NCBI GenBank assembly: GCA_002104895.1 | Contig: MCFG01000399.1 | Span: 35,001-60,877 of the forward strand | Reading direction: 5' to 3' | Length of the DNA stretch: 25,877 bases | From: Anaeromyces robustus | Taxonomy: Eukaryota > Neocallimastigomycota > Neocallimastigomycetes > Neocallimastigales > Neocallimastigaceae | In this document: positions 1-11,387 of the stretch, piece by piece | How the letters are laid out: the number at the start of each line of letters is the position of its first letter | Position numbering within the stretch: position 1 is the stretch's first letter | The notes under the pieces: model-generated | What the model was told of the DNA's origin: nothing | Databases searched by the model: none | The model's input: only the letters and a program-made list of their open reading frames with translations | Program-made: the position numbers and the translations under genes

Positions 1-1182
1 TATCTTCTTAATAATTCAGCTATATTGTTTGGATTATATGATGCTACACAATCTAAAAATATTCTTTGAATTTCTTGATATTTTGTTGAATGAGTATATT
101 TAAATATTAAACTACCATCATCTTTTGTTTTTACAAGTTCCATATCGAGACCTATACGATCAAATATTGGCCAATTTTCTTTTGGAGCTACTAAACCATT
201 ACGTTTAAAGGTTCTCTTATTCTTTCTTCTATCTTCATTAGCCTACCATTAAATAATTTTTATTTTAAATTATATATATATATAAAGAAAAAGAAAATTA
301 AACATTATTAATAAATAAATAAATAAATAAAACTAAAATATAGTATATATATATAAACTAATAAAATTTACAATTCTTGAACCAAATATTCTACGAGTTT
401 CATAATCTTCATCAAACATTTTATATTGACAAGTAAAAAGCTTAACTTCTTGATTATCAACTTTAAGTTTTACACTTTCGTTAGATGATGATAATGTTCC
501 AAATTTTTCATTAATTTCTTGAATAGTTTTATCAATATCTTCATCTTCAAAATCATCTTTGTTTGAACCTCCAAATTCATCATCTGAATTTTGGATTGAA
601 TTATTATTTGATTTTCCTTTTCCTTTTTTACCCTTTCCTTTTTTACCTTTCTTCTTTTTAGACTTTTTTCGACTTGAAGCAGGTGAACTTACAACTTCTG
701 GTTTAATTGTCTGTTTATTATATTACATATTACATATTGTTATTATTATTAATGTTAGTTTTGCTATTAATAAATAATCGAAACAGAATATTTAATCAAT
801 ATTTTTGGTAATACCTCTAATTTTTCTTCTGGTTTTTCATCTTCTGGTTCTTCCGATTCTGAAACTTCATCATTATCACTTGTATTAAGCTATTTAATTA
901 ATTTATTATTATCATTATCATTATTATTTAAAAAAAAAAAAAAAAAAAAATTGAATATTTTAATTTTTACATTCAATTCAAAAAGAAAAAGAAAAAATTA
1001 AAAAAAAAAAAAAACTTAAAATAACTTACTAAATCAAATATATTTTGTTTACTTTCAGTTTTTTCGTAATATAATGGTTCATCTTCCTCTGATTCGGAGC
1101 CATCATGATGTAAACTTGAATTAGATAAATTATCTAATTCGCCTCTTTGTTTTAAAATCTTTTTAACTGAGCGCAATGACAT
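1..1182 (-). CDS. TCF25: TCF25 / Rqc1 family protein, 5' part (runs off left edge)
   Basis: TCF25 (yeast Rqc1) is a subunit of the ribosome quality control complex, which acts on stalled 60S subunits in the cytoplasm. Four exons are read on the minus strand: 1182-1030, 889-815, 710-372 and 242-1. All introns are phase 0, with donors GTAAGT, GTATTA and GTAAAT. The start MSLRSVKKILKQRG resembles the basic N-terminus of the family. An acidic stretch follows, then a Lys-rich block (KKSKKKKGKKGKG, exon 3) as seen in TCF25. Exons 3-4 carry the family landmark ETRRIFGSRI, then NGLVAPKENWPIFDR and a segment ending SYNPNNIAELLRR, corresponding to the human region around RYFGARAI, WPRY and PNNIVVLLQ. 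About 269 residues are visible; the helical-repeat C-terminal half lies outside. The family call rests on remembered sequence, not a search. Confidence 0.85.
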
Positions 1183-2230
1183 TTTTCCTTTTTCCTTTCT
1201 TTTTTTTTTTTTCTGTTTTTTTTTACTGTTTTATTCTCTTATTTATTTAAATAAAAAAAAATTAAATTAAATTAAATTATTATAAAATGAATTCTTGTTA
1301 AATTACAGTTGAATAAATATTGTATTGTTTAACAAATTTTGGTATCTTAATTATTATATCTTGTTATATAATTATGAAAATCTATATATTTTAAGATATA
1401 TAATAATAATATTAATAATAATAATAATTAAGTAAGTAAGTAAGTAAGTATTTATTTATCTATTTATTTATTTTATTTATTTAATTTATATTAATTTCTG
1501 TTATTTTGTCATTTTTCTTTAAAAGTGTCTGCTTTTTTTAAAAAAAAAAACATTTTAATTAAACACATATAAAATAATAATTTCTTTACAATTAATATAT
1601 CTATTATATATATTTATATTTACATTGTTAATTATTAAAATTAGAATTATTTTTATCCATTATATACATAAATAAACTAATAATTATAAAGTATTAAATT
1701 ATTTTATTATATAATTTTTTATATATTTTAAAAAAATTTTTTTTTCTCTCTTTATATATGGGATTATTAAATAAAAAACTTTTATATTGAATTTATATAT
1801 AATTATATATAATTATATTTATAAAATAAAATTAATCTTTCGAAAAACAATATATGCTAATATAATACAATAATGAAGATATACATAATAATAGAATAAT
1901 GATATACACATTTTAAGATGTTATTACATTACCTTTTTAATAAAAAAATTTCTTGAAAAAATTTATATATATATATATATATAACAATACAAATATAATA
2001 ATAATAAATATTTATAATTTAAATATTTTTTATTTTTATTTATAATAAATATTATAAATGAGAAAAGTAAATGAAAAATTTAAGGAATGTGAAATTATTT
2101 TTATTTAAAATTGGATTATTGAGGACTTGCAAAAAAAAAAAAAAATTTCTTATTCTATTTTATTATATTATATTTAATTATATTAATTATATTTATTTAA
2201 ATTTGTTTATATTTTATTATATTTAATCAT

Positions 2231-2251
2231 ATTTATTATTTATTTATATAT

Positions 2252-2286
<35 letters not shown>

Positions 2287-2308
2287 CATATTTATTTATT
2301 ATTTATTT

Positions 2309-2384
<76 letters not shown>

Positions 2385-2478
2385 TATTATTTATTTATTT
2401 ATTTATCTATTTATTTATTTATTTATCTATTTATTTATTTATTTATTTATTTATCTATTTATTTATTTATTTATCTAT

Positions 2479-2514
<36 letters not shown>
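2231..2514. repeat. (TTTA)n tetranucleotide microsatellite
   Basis: Nearly uninterrupted TTTA units run for about 280 bp. Scattered TATC variants recur at semi-regular spacing in the right half (around 2405-2475), so variant units appear to have been copied along with the array. It lies in the intergenic desert. Confidence 0.95.
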
Positions 2515-2524
<10 letters not shown>

Positions 2525-2815
2525 TCAATTTCATATCTTTTTTATTTATTATCTACTATATAAGCATAAATTTTTTTTATTATGATCTAACCACATTTTT
2601 TAATTTTAATCTATTGGTCTCTTCACATAAAATTAAAATTAATGATTAAAAATATTTTATCCAATATAAATTAAATTTAAATTTAAGATTATTAGTAAAT
2701 AGTTAGTTATATATTACTTTTCTTTTTATTAAATACTTAACAAGATAATTTTTTTTAATAAAATGAAGTAAATAATAAAAATGAAATATTATATTTTTAT
2801 ATAAAATAATTAGTT

Positions 2816-3074
2816 TTATTAATTAATCAAATTTATATATATAATTATCATTTTTTTTATTAATTTTCTAAAGGTTATTTATTAAAACCATATTATAAAA
2901 AATAACTTTAAAATATTTTATTTTAAAATAGCAATTATACAAAGTTATTAATTAATCAAATTTATATATATAATTATCATTTTTTTTTATTAATTTTCCA
3001 AAGGTTATTTATTAAAACTATATTATAAAAAATAACTTTAAAATATTTTATTTTAAAATAGCAATTATATAAAG
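2816..3074. repeat. Tandem duplication of a ~129-bp unit (2 copies)
   Basis: Copy 1 is 2816-2944 and copy 2 is 2945-3074. Both begin TTATTAATTAATCAAATT and end near TAGCAATTATAYAAAG. By eye they differ at three single bases and by one extra T in a T-run. The copies are directly adjacent, so this is a recent head-to-tail duplication. No coding potential or terminal repeats are seen. Confidence 0.93.
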
Positions 3075-4219
3075 TAATGTATAAAATAAATATTTATTAA
3101 ATTATTCTATAAAAATAAAAAAATATTGATAATATCATTTTATAAAAACTTTTTTAAAAATATTTATAATACCATTTAATAAATGATTATCTTTTTAATA
3201 TCATTTTTTATTTAATATATATAATATATAATATTTGTTTCTTTTTTCATAAACAACTAATTGTTTTTATAATATTATTTCCTTAATAATTATTATTGTT
3301 TTCTTAAAATTATTTTTTATTAATAATAAAAAAATTGAAATAGTTCTAATGAATATTGCTTTAATAAATAAAAAAAATTAGTTTAATAATACTTATTATT
3401 AGAAGTATTCCAATTTAATATAATACGAAGAAACAAAATATATATAATAAAAAATTATAAAAAAAAAAGTATAAAGAAAAGTATAAAAATCTCTTTGAAA
3501 ATAAAGTTTTTAAAAATATTGGTAACCAATGAAATGTCTTATATATAATAGAAATACATGAATATAAAAAAAATTAATAATAATAATTAATAATAAAAAA
3601 AAGGGTAAAATAAGATTATTTTATTTATTATATTATTATAGTATCTTAATATTGAAATTATATGTCCTTTTTTAGTATGTAAAATAAAACTATATAATCA
3701 AGAAATGTCTTAATTTTATTTTCTTTTTCTAGAAAATTTATTTTAATTCATATTATTTAAATTTATATTCTATTTTTCGGAATATTATAAATATTAATAA
3801 TTTAATAAATGATTATTTCCCTTTCAAAACAAAAATAAAATAGCAAAAAATATAATAAAAAAATAAATACTATTGTTAAAATGAGGCCGCTTATTTTTTT
3901 ATGATTTTAATATTATAATTATTATTAAATAATTAATTGTAAATTATTATAATTAAATATTATTTTATATAAATATTATTATATAAATATTATTTATTAG
4001 TATTAAAAAAAATATATTATTTGCGCCATTTTAATTTAAATAATTCCTTATAAGTAAATTTATGATAGAAAAAGTTGCGGCATAAAGTAAAATTATTTTA
4101 ATATATTTATAATTTATTTAATTCATTAACATAAATTAAGTTTAATTATCTTTTAAATAATTACTACTAATATATCTATTTCAAAAGAAGTGAAGTGATT
4201 TCAAACATCTATATTAATT

Positions 4220-4246
4220 ATAAATAAATAAATAAATAAATAAATA

Positions 4247-4277
<31 letters not shown>

Positions 4278-4299
4278 ATTAATAAATAAATAAATAAAT
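4220..4299. repeat. (AAAT)n tetranucleotide microsatellite
   Basis: TAAA units run for about 80 bp with two small interruptions. The strand sense is complementary to the (TTTA)n tract at 2231-2514, so the two arrays form a long imperfect inverted pair about 1.7 kb apart. Confidence 0.92.
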
Positions 4300-5356
4300 T
4301 TTTTTGAAACAATATATTTATTATATTATTTATTATATATTAAAAATTACTTATATAATATATAAAGTTTTTATTTTATTCTATAAAATAAATTATTTAA
4401 ATTGAACATATACATTTATTTATATATTTATTAATTTATTATTTATTTAATCATCTATTTAATTTAGAAGTATTGTAATACTTAATACTTTATACTTTAT
4501 TTTATATTTTTTTTTTTCCCAAATCATCATTGACTTTTTTTTTTAGAAATTTTTTGTGTAATGAAAAATGATTGATAGTATAAATTAAAGAAATATATTT
4601 CAATATATATGAATAATATATTAAAATAAATAATCAGTGATAATAGATTAAATTTTAATTTTTTTTAATTGTAAAAGTATAAATAAAAAAAAACTGTAAC
4701 AATATATAACAATATATTCTATTATATTAAATAAAGTATATTTAATTAATAATATATGCATACTCTAATATTAATAAATTATTTATATTAATTAATTGAT
4801 TATTTATTGTATAAAAATTAAATTATAACATATATAAAGATTATATTAAATAATAGTATTCTTAATATATATTATTATATACTAAAAATATAGATTTAAA
4901 TACTATTAAAGCATAAATATTATAAAAATTTGGATTAATAAATATTTATATATTTGTATATAAACATATTTATCAATAATATAAATATAATTAAATATAT
5001 AATTATATTAAATACAATATATTATATTATATTAGTTTATTTCTGTTTTTCTTTTTTTTTTTTTATTAATATCAAATTTTATATTAAAAAGTCAATAATA
5101 ATAATAATTTTAAAATATTAAAATAATAAATAGACTCAATATTAATAATTATTATGAATATATTAATAAATTAAAATAATAAATTATAATATTATTTTTA
5201 TTTAAAAAAAAAAAAAAAAATAAAAATAAACTAAAAAAACTTTTAAAAAAATCTGAATTTTTTTTTTTATTTTTTTTCTTCTTAAATTTAAAATTATTAT
5301 AGAAAAATTTTAAAAAGAAAAAGAAACTTTTTTCTTTTTTCTTTTAAATTATTCAC

Positions 5357-5365
5357 TATAAATAG
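5357..5365 (+). promoter_or_regulatory. Possible TATA box of the first Kre9-like gene
   Basis: TATAAATAG within CACTATAAATAGAAG lies upstream of a pyrimidine-rich stretch (CTCTCTCC near 5420) and about 400 bp before a proposed leader-intron donor. It is a good consensus match, but TATA-like strings are common in this base composition, so support is weak. Confidence 0.25.
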
Positions 5366-5764
5366 AAGTAATAATAAGCAATCCTAATTTATTTTATATT
5401 AATCATTTGTTTACTATAACTCTCTCCTTGTTATACTTATAACTGTACTTAACAAAACAAATATTTGTTAATATATTCTGTAAAGTAAATTATTTATTAA
5501 TTCAAAAATATTCCCATATTAAAAATAAAAAGATAAAACAAAAACAAAGGAGAGAGATTTGTTAATTATAATTTAAAACAATTTTAAAATAGAAATAAAT
5601 ATTTCGTCATTATCAAATTTATGAATTGATAGAATTATATATATTATTAAAGTAATTAAAATTATTCAAAAAAAAAAAAATAAGAAAGATAAATTATATT
5701 TAATAATACAAAAATATAAAAAAATAATAAATTTTAAAAACAAAGTTAAAAAATAATATTAAAA

Positions 5765-5951
5765 GTAAGTTATTAACCTTTTTATATTATTAATAAAAAA
5801 AGATAAATTAGTTATTAATTATTTGTAATATTAAAAAATAAGTTCATATATTTAACGTTATTATGAAATTACATATATAAAATTATTGCTATTATTACAT
5901 GATATATAAAATAACATATTAATAACTTTTTTTAAAAAATAATATTCATAG
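5765..5951 (+). other. Probable 5'-UTR intron of the first Kre9-like gene
   Basis: The donor AAAAGTAAGT and acceptor TTCATAG leave a 17-nt leader piece (GATATATTTTAATCAAA) directly before the ATG at 5969. The paralogue at 8669 has the same arrangement (donor at 8342, acceptor at 8651) with exactly 17 nt before its ATG, and the two 17-mers align. This shared geometry is the main evidence; no transcript data are available. Confidence 0.55.
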
Positions 5952-5968
5952 GATATATTTTAATCAAA

Positions 5969-7364
5969 ATGAAGTGCCTATTACTTACATATATAGCTCT
6001 ATTTTGTAATATACTATTAACTAGTGGAAATGAATATCCTTCAGTAAATAAAAAAAATACCTTAAATACAGATATAACTAAAAGTATTAGTTATAGTTTT
6101 ATAATAGATGATTTAAATAATTTTCATTATCCCAATATAAAAGCTCAAACAGCCTTGAATCCTGGTCAAGATATAAATACAGCAGAAAGTGGCGGTAGTA
6201 CTACTAGTACTACTAGTACTACAGGAAGTACTGCTGGCGAAAGTAATACAGGAGGTACTACTGGCGGTACTTCTGGAGGAAGTACTACTGGTGGAACTAC
6301 TGGCGGTACTACTGGCGGTACTACTGGTGGTACTTCTGGTGGCACAACTAGTGGTAATACTGGTGGTACTACTGGTGGTACTACAGGTGAAAATGGTGGA
6401 GATAATGCTGGTAATAATACTGGTGGAGAAAATGGAAAAGAAGGTAATGGTGATTCTAAAGAAAGGGAATGTGTTTCAAATAGAGGTACTTTAGGTTCAA
6501 TTGTTTTCGTTAGACCAATTTCAAAAAGGTAAAAATTGTTTTTTTGAATATTATTGTCTTTTTTTTTTTTTTTATGTTTTTATTATTATGTATTATATTA
6601 TTTAAAATATATATCTTTTATTAATTATATTTAATATATAATTATATAATTATATTATAATTCAAATTACATATTGTTTAGTATTTTAGTTGTTAATTCC
6701 AATTTCACTATAAGATGGAGATATGATACAAAAGAAGGTTATGATTATAATTTTCCACAAAATACTATTACTTTTAAATTATACCATAAAGATGATGCCA
6801 ATTTGAATTCTGGAGATGTTTCGTAAGTATATATATATTTAGTTATTAATTTATAATTTTTATTTATTTAAAAAATATTTTATAAAATATAATTTTATTA
6901 ATTTAATTAATATTAATATCAATTATTTTTCTTTATATTTATAAATTCATAAAAGTCAATGGAAAAATCACATATATGAAAAAACTATTCCATTAAGTGA
7001 TGTTGAACTTGGTCCTATTGTAACTGGTGGATATCAAACTTATCAATATAATTGGTTTATTTTACCATCACAAGATAATGGTTATAGACAAACTTTAACC
7101 CCATTCCAACAATATAAGCTTAGAATTTATGCTGATGGTAAAGATGATCACACTAACCAGGGTAATTTCCCATGTTATAGTGATGGTGATCTTCAAGCTG
7201 GTACAACCAGAGAGTTCTATGTAATCGATAATAAATATATTAATAGTGCAAAATATAGTAAATCACCAAAACTAGATATTCCTGATGATGCAAGGATGAA
7301 TACTAATATGTCATTAATATTTACTATTATTATTGCTGTTATATTAATTTTATTTAATAATTAA
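5969..7364 (+). CDS. Secreted, probably GPI-anchored Kre9/Knh1-like protein with TGG-repeat linker
   Basis: Three exons, 5969-6528, 6682-6822 and 6956-7364 (1110 nt), give 369 residues. Residues 1 to about 20 (MKCLLLTYIALFCNILLTSG) are a signal peptide. A short motif, YPNIKAQTALNPGQDIN, follows, then a Thr-Gly-Gly repeat linker (about residues 72-150). The folded part starts near Cys168 and reads SIVFVRPIS..., NSNFTIRWRY, QYNWFILPS, YKLRIYADG, resembling the beta-sandwich Kre9/Knh1 N-terminal family (PF10342) of fungal cell-wall glucan proteins. A second cysteine (NFPCYSDGD) may pair with Cys168. The C-terminus is about 17 hydrophobic residues ending FNN, typical of a GPI signal though a single membrane anchor is possible. 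The first splice uses TTTAG at 6677-6681; the later AG at 6688-6689 gives a stop. A likely poly(A) signal AATAAA lies at 7377. The paralogue at 8669 supports the whole model. The family call is by pattern only. Confidence 0.82.
6250..6393 (+). repeat. Coding minisatellite encoding Thr-Gly-Gly units
   Basis: About 14 units of ACT-GGT-GGT type (T-G-G, some S-G-G) lie in exon 1 of the first Kre9-like gene. Third positions vary (GGC/GGT/GGA, ACT/ACA), but runs of identical 9-mers suggest recent slippage or unequal exchange. The paralogue has no such array, so the linker evolves quickly. Confidence 0.88.
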
Positions 7365-8341
7365 AATTGTTTTTTAAATAAAACATAAAAAACAAAAAAA
7401 GGTACTATTAGTAATTGTTAATAAATATATATCACTCCTTTAATAATGCAAAGAATATACAAAATTACAAAAACCCGTATATATAAAAAAATTAATATTA
7501 AACTAAAACTGTAATATATACATAATACATACAAAAATGTAAAGATATAAAGATCAATTATTATATATGAATTATAAAAAGAAAAAAAGGAAAAGGAATA
7601 TAAATTAAGTAAATATACAAATAATGTTAAAAAAAATTTTTTTTTTTTATTTATTTATCCAAAAAATTATAAAACCCACAACACTTCAACAACTTAATTT
7701 AATTTATAAAACAAAAATTATAATAATTAAAATTTAATATGTATATTATAATGTACATTTAATTAAAGTATATTATAATATTATAATATTCAATTGAAAA
7801 GATATATCATTAATTTATTAACCAATATATTATAATATAATATAAATATAATAAAAATTAATAAACTCGAAAAATGAAAACATTTTTTTATTCTTTTTTA
7901 TTTTTTTTATTTAAAAACAAGTTTTTACTTTTCTTTTTATTTTATTTATTTATTTTTTTTTTTTTCTTTTCTTTTATTTATTAACTACATTACAAATTAT
8001 ATTTCTATTATTATAATATAGAAATATAATAAAAACCATAAAACTAAAAAATAAATAATATTTATTTATTAATTTTCTATTTATTATTCTTGTTTAACAA
8101 ATATTTATTTGTTAAAAAAAAAAAAAAAAAAAAAAATTGTAAAATAAATACTATTACTTTAAATTTAAAATCAATAAAAAAAATATATTAAAATCATAAA
8201 AATAATATTTAGAATAATAATTTATATATATAATAAAAGAAAAGCTTTTTGTTGAAATTTAGAAGGTTAATATATTAAAGGTTGATTTCTAAAAATTTGT
8301 TTTAATTTAAAATTTTTAACTTTTAATTTATTATTTGAAAT
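7365..8341. other. Intergenic spacer between the Kre9-like paralogues
   Basis: This is AT-rich sequence with poly-A/T runs and no reading frame of note. It contains the 3' UTR of the first gene (AATAAA at 7377). The stretch after each stop shares a degraded similarity (TAATTGTTAA, then ...TATCA... and CATTTAATAAT-like strings at about 7410-7450 and 10170-10215), so the ancestral duplication probably included 3' flanking DNA. Confidence 0.6.
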
Positions 8342-8517
8342 GTAAGTATATATATTTTTTTCTTTCTTTCATATTTAATAAATTAATAAATAAATAATTG
8401 AATATTATGAATTGTAATTTATAATTATATTATGTGTTATTATTTTTTAATATAATTTACTATTTTTGTTATCTGTTTATTATTTGTTATTTGAAAATTA
8501 TTATTTATTTATTTATA

Positions 8518-8596
<79 letters not shown>

Positions 8597-8651
8597 ATAT
8601 TTTATATAAAAATATAAATTATTAATTAATTTTAATATTTTTATATTTAAG
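8342..8651 (+). other. Probable 5'-UTR intron of the second Kre9-like gene, carrying a (TAT)n microsatellite
   Basis: The donor AAATGTAAGTA and acceptor ATATTTAAG leave a 17-nt leader segment (ATAATATTTAAATCGAA) before the ATG at 8669. This matches the leader geometry of the upstream paralogue. The intron contains a TAT trinucleotide array at about 8517-8596, whose plus-strand reading is a spurious poly-Tyr/Leu frame. Confidence 0.55.
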
Positions 8652-8668
8652 ATAATATTTAAATCGAA

Positions 8669-10116
8669 ATGAATTTAGTATTATTTGTATATATTGCTTT
8701 TTATTTTAATATATTGCTAGTTAATGGAAATGGATATTATCCAGTAAAATCAATAAACACAGTAAATTCAAATTTTAGTAAAAATGGATATTATCCAATA
8801 AATACAGAAAATATTGAAAATACGAAAAATACAATAAGTACAATAAATACAGTAAATACTATAAATACAGAAAGTTCTGATGTAGCAAAAAATGTTATTT
8901 TAGAATCATATTTATATAATATGAACAATTTTTATAATCCAAATATAAAAGCCCAAACAGCTTTTAACCCTGAACCAGATATAAATGCAGCTGATACTAC
9001 TAGTGATAATACTACCGGTTCTGATACCACAACAAGTAAAAATATTGGAGGTAATAATTCTGGTAGTAATTCTAGTGGTAATATTAGTAATAATACCAAA
9101 AATAATAGTACAAAAACAATTGATGATGATAAAAATGGTGATATAAGCACAAAACCTGATGATAAAACTAATGTTGGCGGTGGAGAATGTACTTCAAATG
9201 CTAACTCTTTAGGTTTGATTGTTTTTGTGAAACCAATTAAGAAAAGGTAAATATATTATTTAATAATGAATAAGATTTATTATTTCTTTTCTCTCTTTTT
9301 TTTTTTTTTTTTTTTTTTATACTAATATAAAACTATATTATATATTATATATAATATTATATATATACATATTTATTTTTTTATTTAATTATTTATTATA
9401 TAATATTATATTTTAATATATAATATATAATATAGTATTATAGTTATTAATTCCAACTTCACTATAAGATGGCGATATGAAACAAAAGGTGGTTTTGAAT
9501 ATAATCTCCCACAAAATAGTATTACAATAAAATTATTTTATGAAGATGATTCTAATTTAAATTCTGGTGACACTAGGTATAATTATTTATTTATATTTAT
9601 TATTTATTTATTTTACTTATATTTATTGATTTACTATTATTATATTTATTGAAAAAATAATTAATAATAATATATTAAATTATATATAAATTCTTTATAA
9701 AAAATAGTCAATGGAAAAATCATGTATATGAAAAAACAATTCCTATAAAAGATGTTGAACTTGGTCCAGTTACGAATAATGGTCATCAAACTTATCAATA
9801 TAATTGGTTTGTTTTACCAACTCAAGATACTGGTTTTAGGAAACCATTAACCCCGTCTGAAAAATATAAACTTAGAATATATGGTGATGGTAAAGATATT
9901 CATACTAATAAAGATAATTTCCCATGTTATAATGATGGTGACTTTCAAGCTGGTACTACATTGAGTTTCTATATTGTGGACAATAAAAATATTAATAGAA
10001 TAGGATATAATAAATCACCAAAAATAGAAATTCCTGATGATGCAAGGATGAATACGAATATGTCATTAATATTAACTATTTTTATTACCATTATTTTAAT
10101 TTTATTCAATAATTAA
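8669..10116 (+). CDS. Secreted, probably GPI-anchored Kre9/Knh1-like protein (tandem paralogue)
   Basis: Three exons, 8669-9246, 9436-9576 and 9708-10116 (1128 nt), give 375 residues. Exons 2 and 3 are exactly as long (141 and 409 nt) as those of the gene at 5969, with the same phases. Residues 1 to about 21 (MNLVLFVYIAFYFNILLVNG) are a signal peptide. The motif YNPNIKAQTAFNPEPDIN is conserved, but the linker is Asn/Ser/Thr-rich (NTTGSDTTTSKNIGG...) with no TGG array and many potential glycosylation sites. The Kre9-like domain shows NSNFTIRWRYETK, QYNWFVLPT and YKLRIYGDG. The two cysteines (GGECTSN, NFPCYNDGD) and the hydrophobic tail ending FNN are kept. It is presumably wall- or membrane-bound. 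The first acceptor is AG at 9434-9435; the next AG, 9442-9443, fails in frame. Confidence 0.82.
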
Positions 10117-11387
10117 AAGAAAAAAAAGAATAATGTTTACATAAAAATAATATTATATATAAGATATAATTAATAATTGTTAAAAACGCATATCATTCAA
10201 TCATTCATTTAATAATAAAAATGTTCTTTTTTTTTATTTATAAATCATTCAAAAATAGAATATATAATATAAGAAATTTTTTATTATTAAAATTAAAATT
10301 CTAATAAATAAATAATTAAAAATATGAAAAATAAAAATAATAAATAACAAGAAAATGATAGTAAAATAAAAAATATATATAAAAAATAAAATAATAATTT
10401 TTATATATTTTTATCTAATAATAATAATACAAAAAGTAATACAATTAACTTTATATCAATGAAATATTGTCATAAATTGATTTTAAAATAAGTCATTAAT
10501 ATTGATTAATTTCTTTGGGACTGAAAATTGAATTTTATATTATATCCCAGTTAAACATGAGATTTTAAATAGATTTTCGAAATAGTTATAACTACAATAA
10601 TAATATTATGAAAAAAGCTAAATTGATAATTATGAAAATTTAATCTTAGATTTTTGGCTTTATTGTATGAATGGAAATTAAACTATAAAATATTATTTTT
10701 TTTCCAATACACCATTAAATCTTTTAGAAATAATTAAATTATTAATCGTTTAAATATAATTTTTTATTTTTTTTTAAAAAAAAAAAAAAAGATAATGTAT
10801 TAGATAGTTAAATTAGATCTTAATATTAAATAGTAATTTAAAAAAATAATAGTTTTTATTATTTATTTTTTTATTATAGTTTTCTCATTCAAATATTTAG
10901 CATATAAAAATACAATTGAAATCAAGTTTCTTTTAGTAAATAAATAAAAGCACAATTAAACAATTATTTTATTTAATGTTTTATTTTTTTTTTTTTATTC
11001 TTTAATGTAATGGATATTTTACTTATCATATATTTATTTCAATCATAATAAATTTCTATATATTAGTATCAATTGTTAATTAAAAAAATTATATTATTGA
11101 ATAAAAAGAATAAAAGAATTATATTTAATATATATATTATTTATTTATTTTATCAATATTATTTAATTTATTTATATATTTACTATTATAAATAATGATA
11201 GTAAATTTTAACATTTTAAAAATTAATAATAATATAATTTTTTTTACTTTTATATTAATATATAAGAAAGCAGTAAAGCAACACATAAAAAATTTTGAAT
11301 TGTTCCTTCCTCTTTTAATAATACACTTTATTTACTATATATATAATATATTAATATAATAGTTTTAAAATTATTTATGTTAATAAT
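10117..11387. other. Convergent intergenic region, no gene seen
   Basis: The region lies between the 3' ends of the second Kre9-like gene (+) and the NOXRED1-like gene (-). It is AT-rich with A/T homopolymers. No tRNA, conserved reading frame or third Kre9-like copy was found. The right part (11375-11464) overlaps an alternative unspliced 3' end of the minus-strand gene. Confidence 0.6.

Larger units (their letters stand above)
1183..5356. other. AT-rich intergenic desert, no gene seen
   Basis: About 4.2 kb of almost pure A/T lies between the TCF25 start and the promoter region of the first Kre9-like gene. Stops are dense in all frames, there is no tRNA-like box B (GGTTCGAAT-type), and no protein-like reading was found. 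It holds the tetranucleotide tracts and the tandem duplication listed separately, plus three isolated GC-rich octamer-sized islands near 3883, 4023 and 4074. Confidence 0.7.

Noticed and set aside
559-777. Plus-strand ORF with poly-Phe/Pro
   Set aside because: It is the antisense of TCF25 exon 3 (the Lys-rich block) and runs into an intron; no protein character of its own.
1183-5356. tRNA or other small RNA genes in the desert
   Set aside because: No box A/box B pair or cloverleaf was found by eye; isolated TTCGA strings lack a matching T-arm.
6250-6393. CRISPR-like or short regular repeat array
   Set aside because: The units are codon-phased, contiguous without spacers, and lie within a secreted eukaryotic protein gene.
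6189-6494. Plus-strand ORF rich in Val/Leu inside the first Kre9-like gene
   Set aside because: Frame-shifted reading of the Thr-Gly-Gly repeat; the overlapping frame has the signal peptide and a conserved paralogue.
8434-8625. Plus-strand poly-Tyr/Leu ORF
   Set aside because: Translation of the (TAT)n microsatellite within the proposed 5'-UTR intron.
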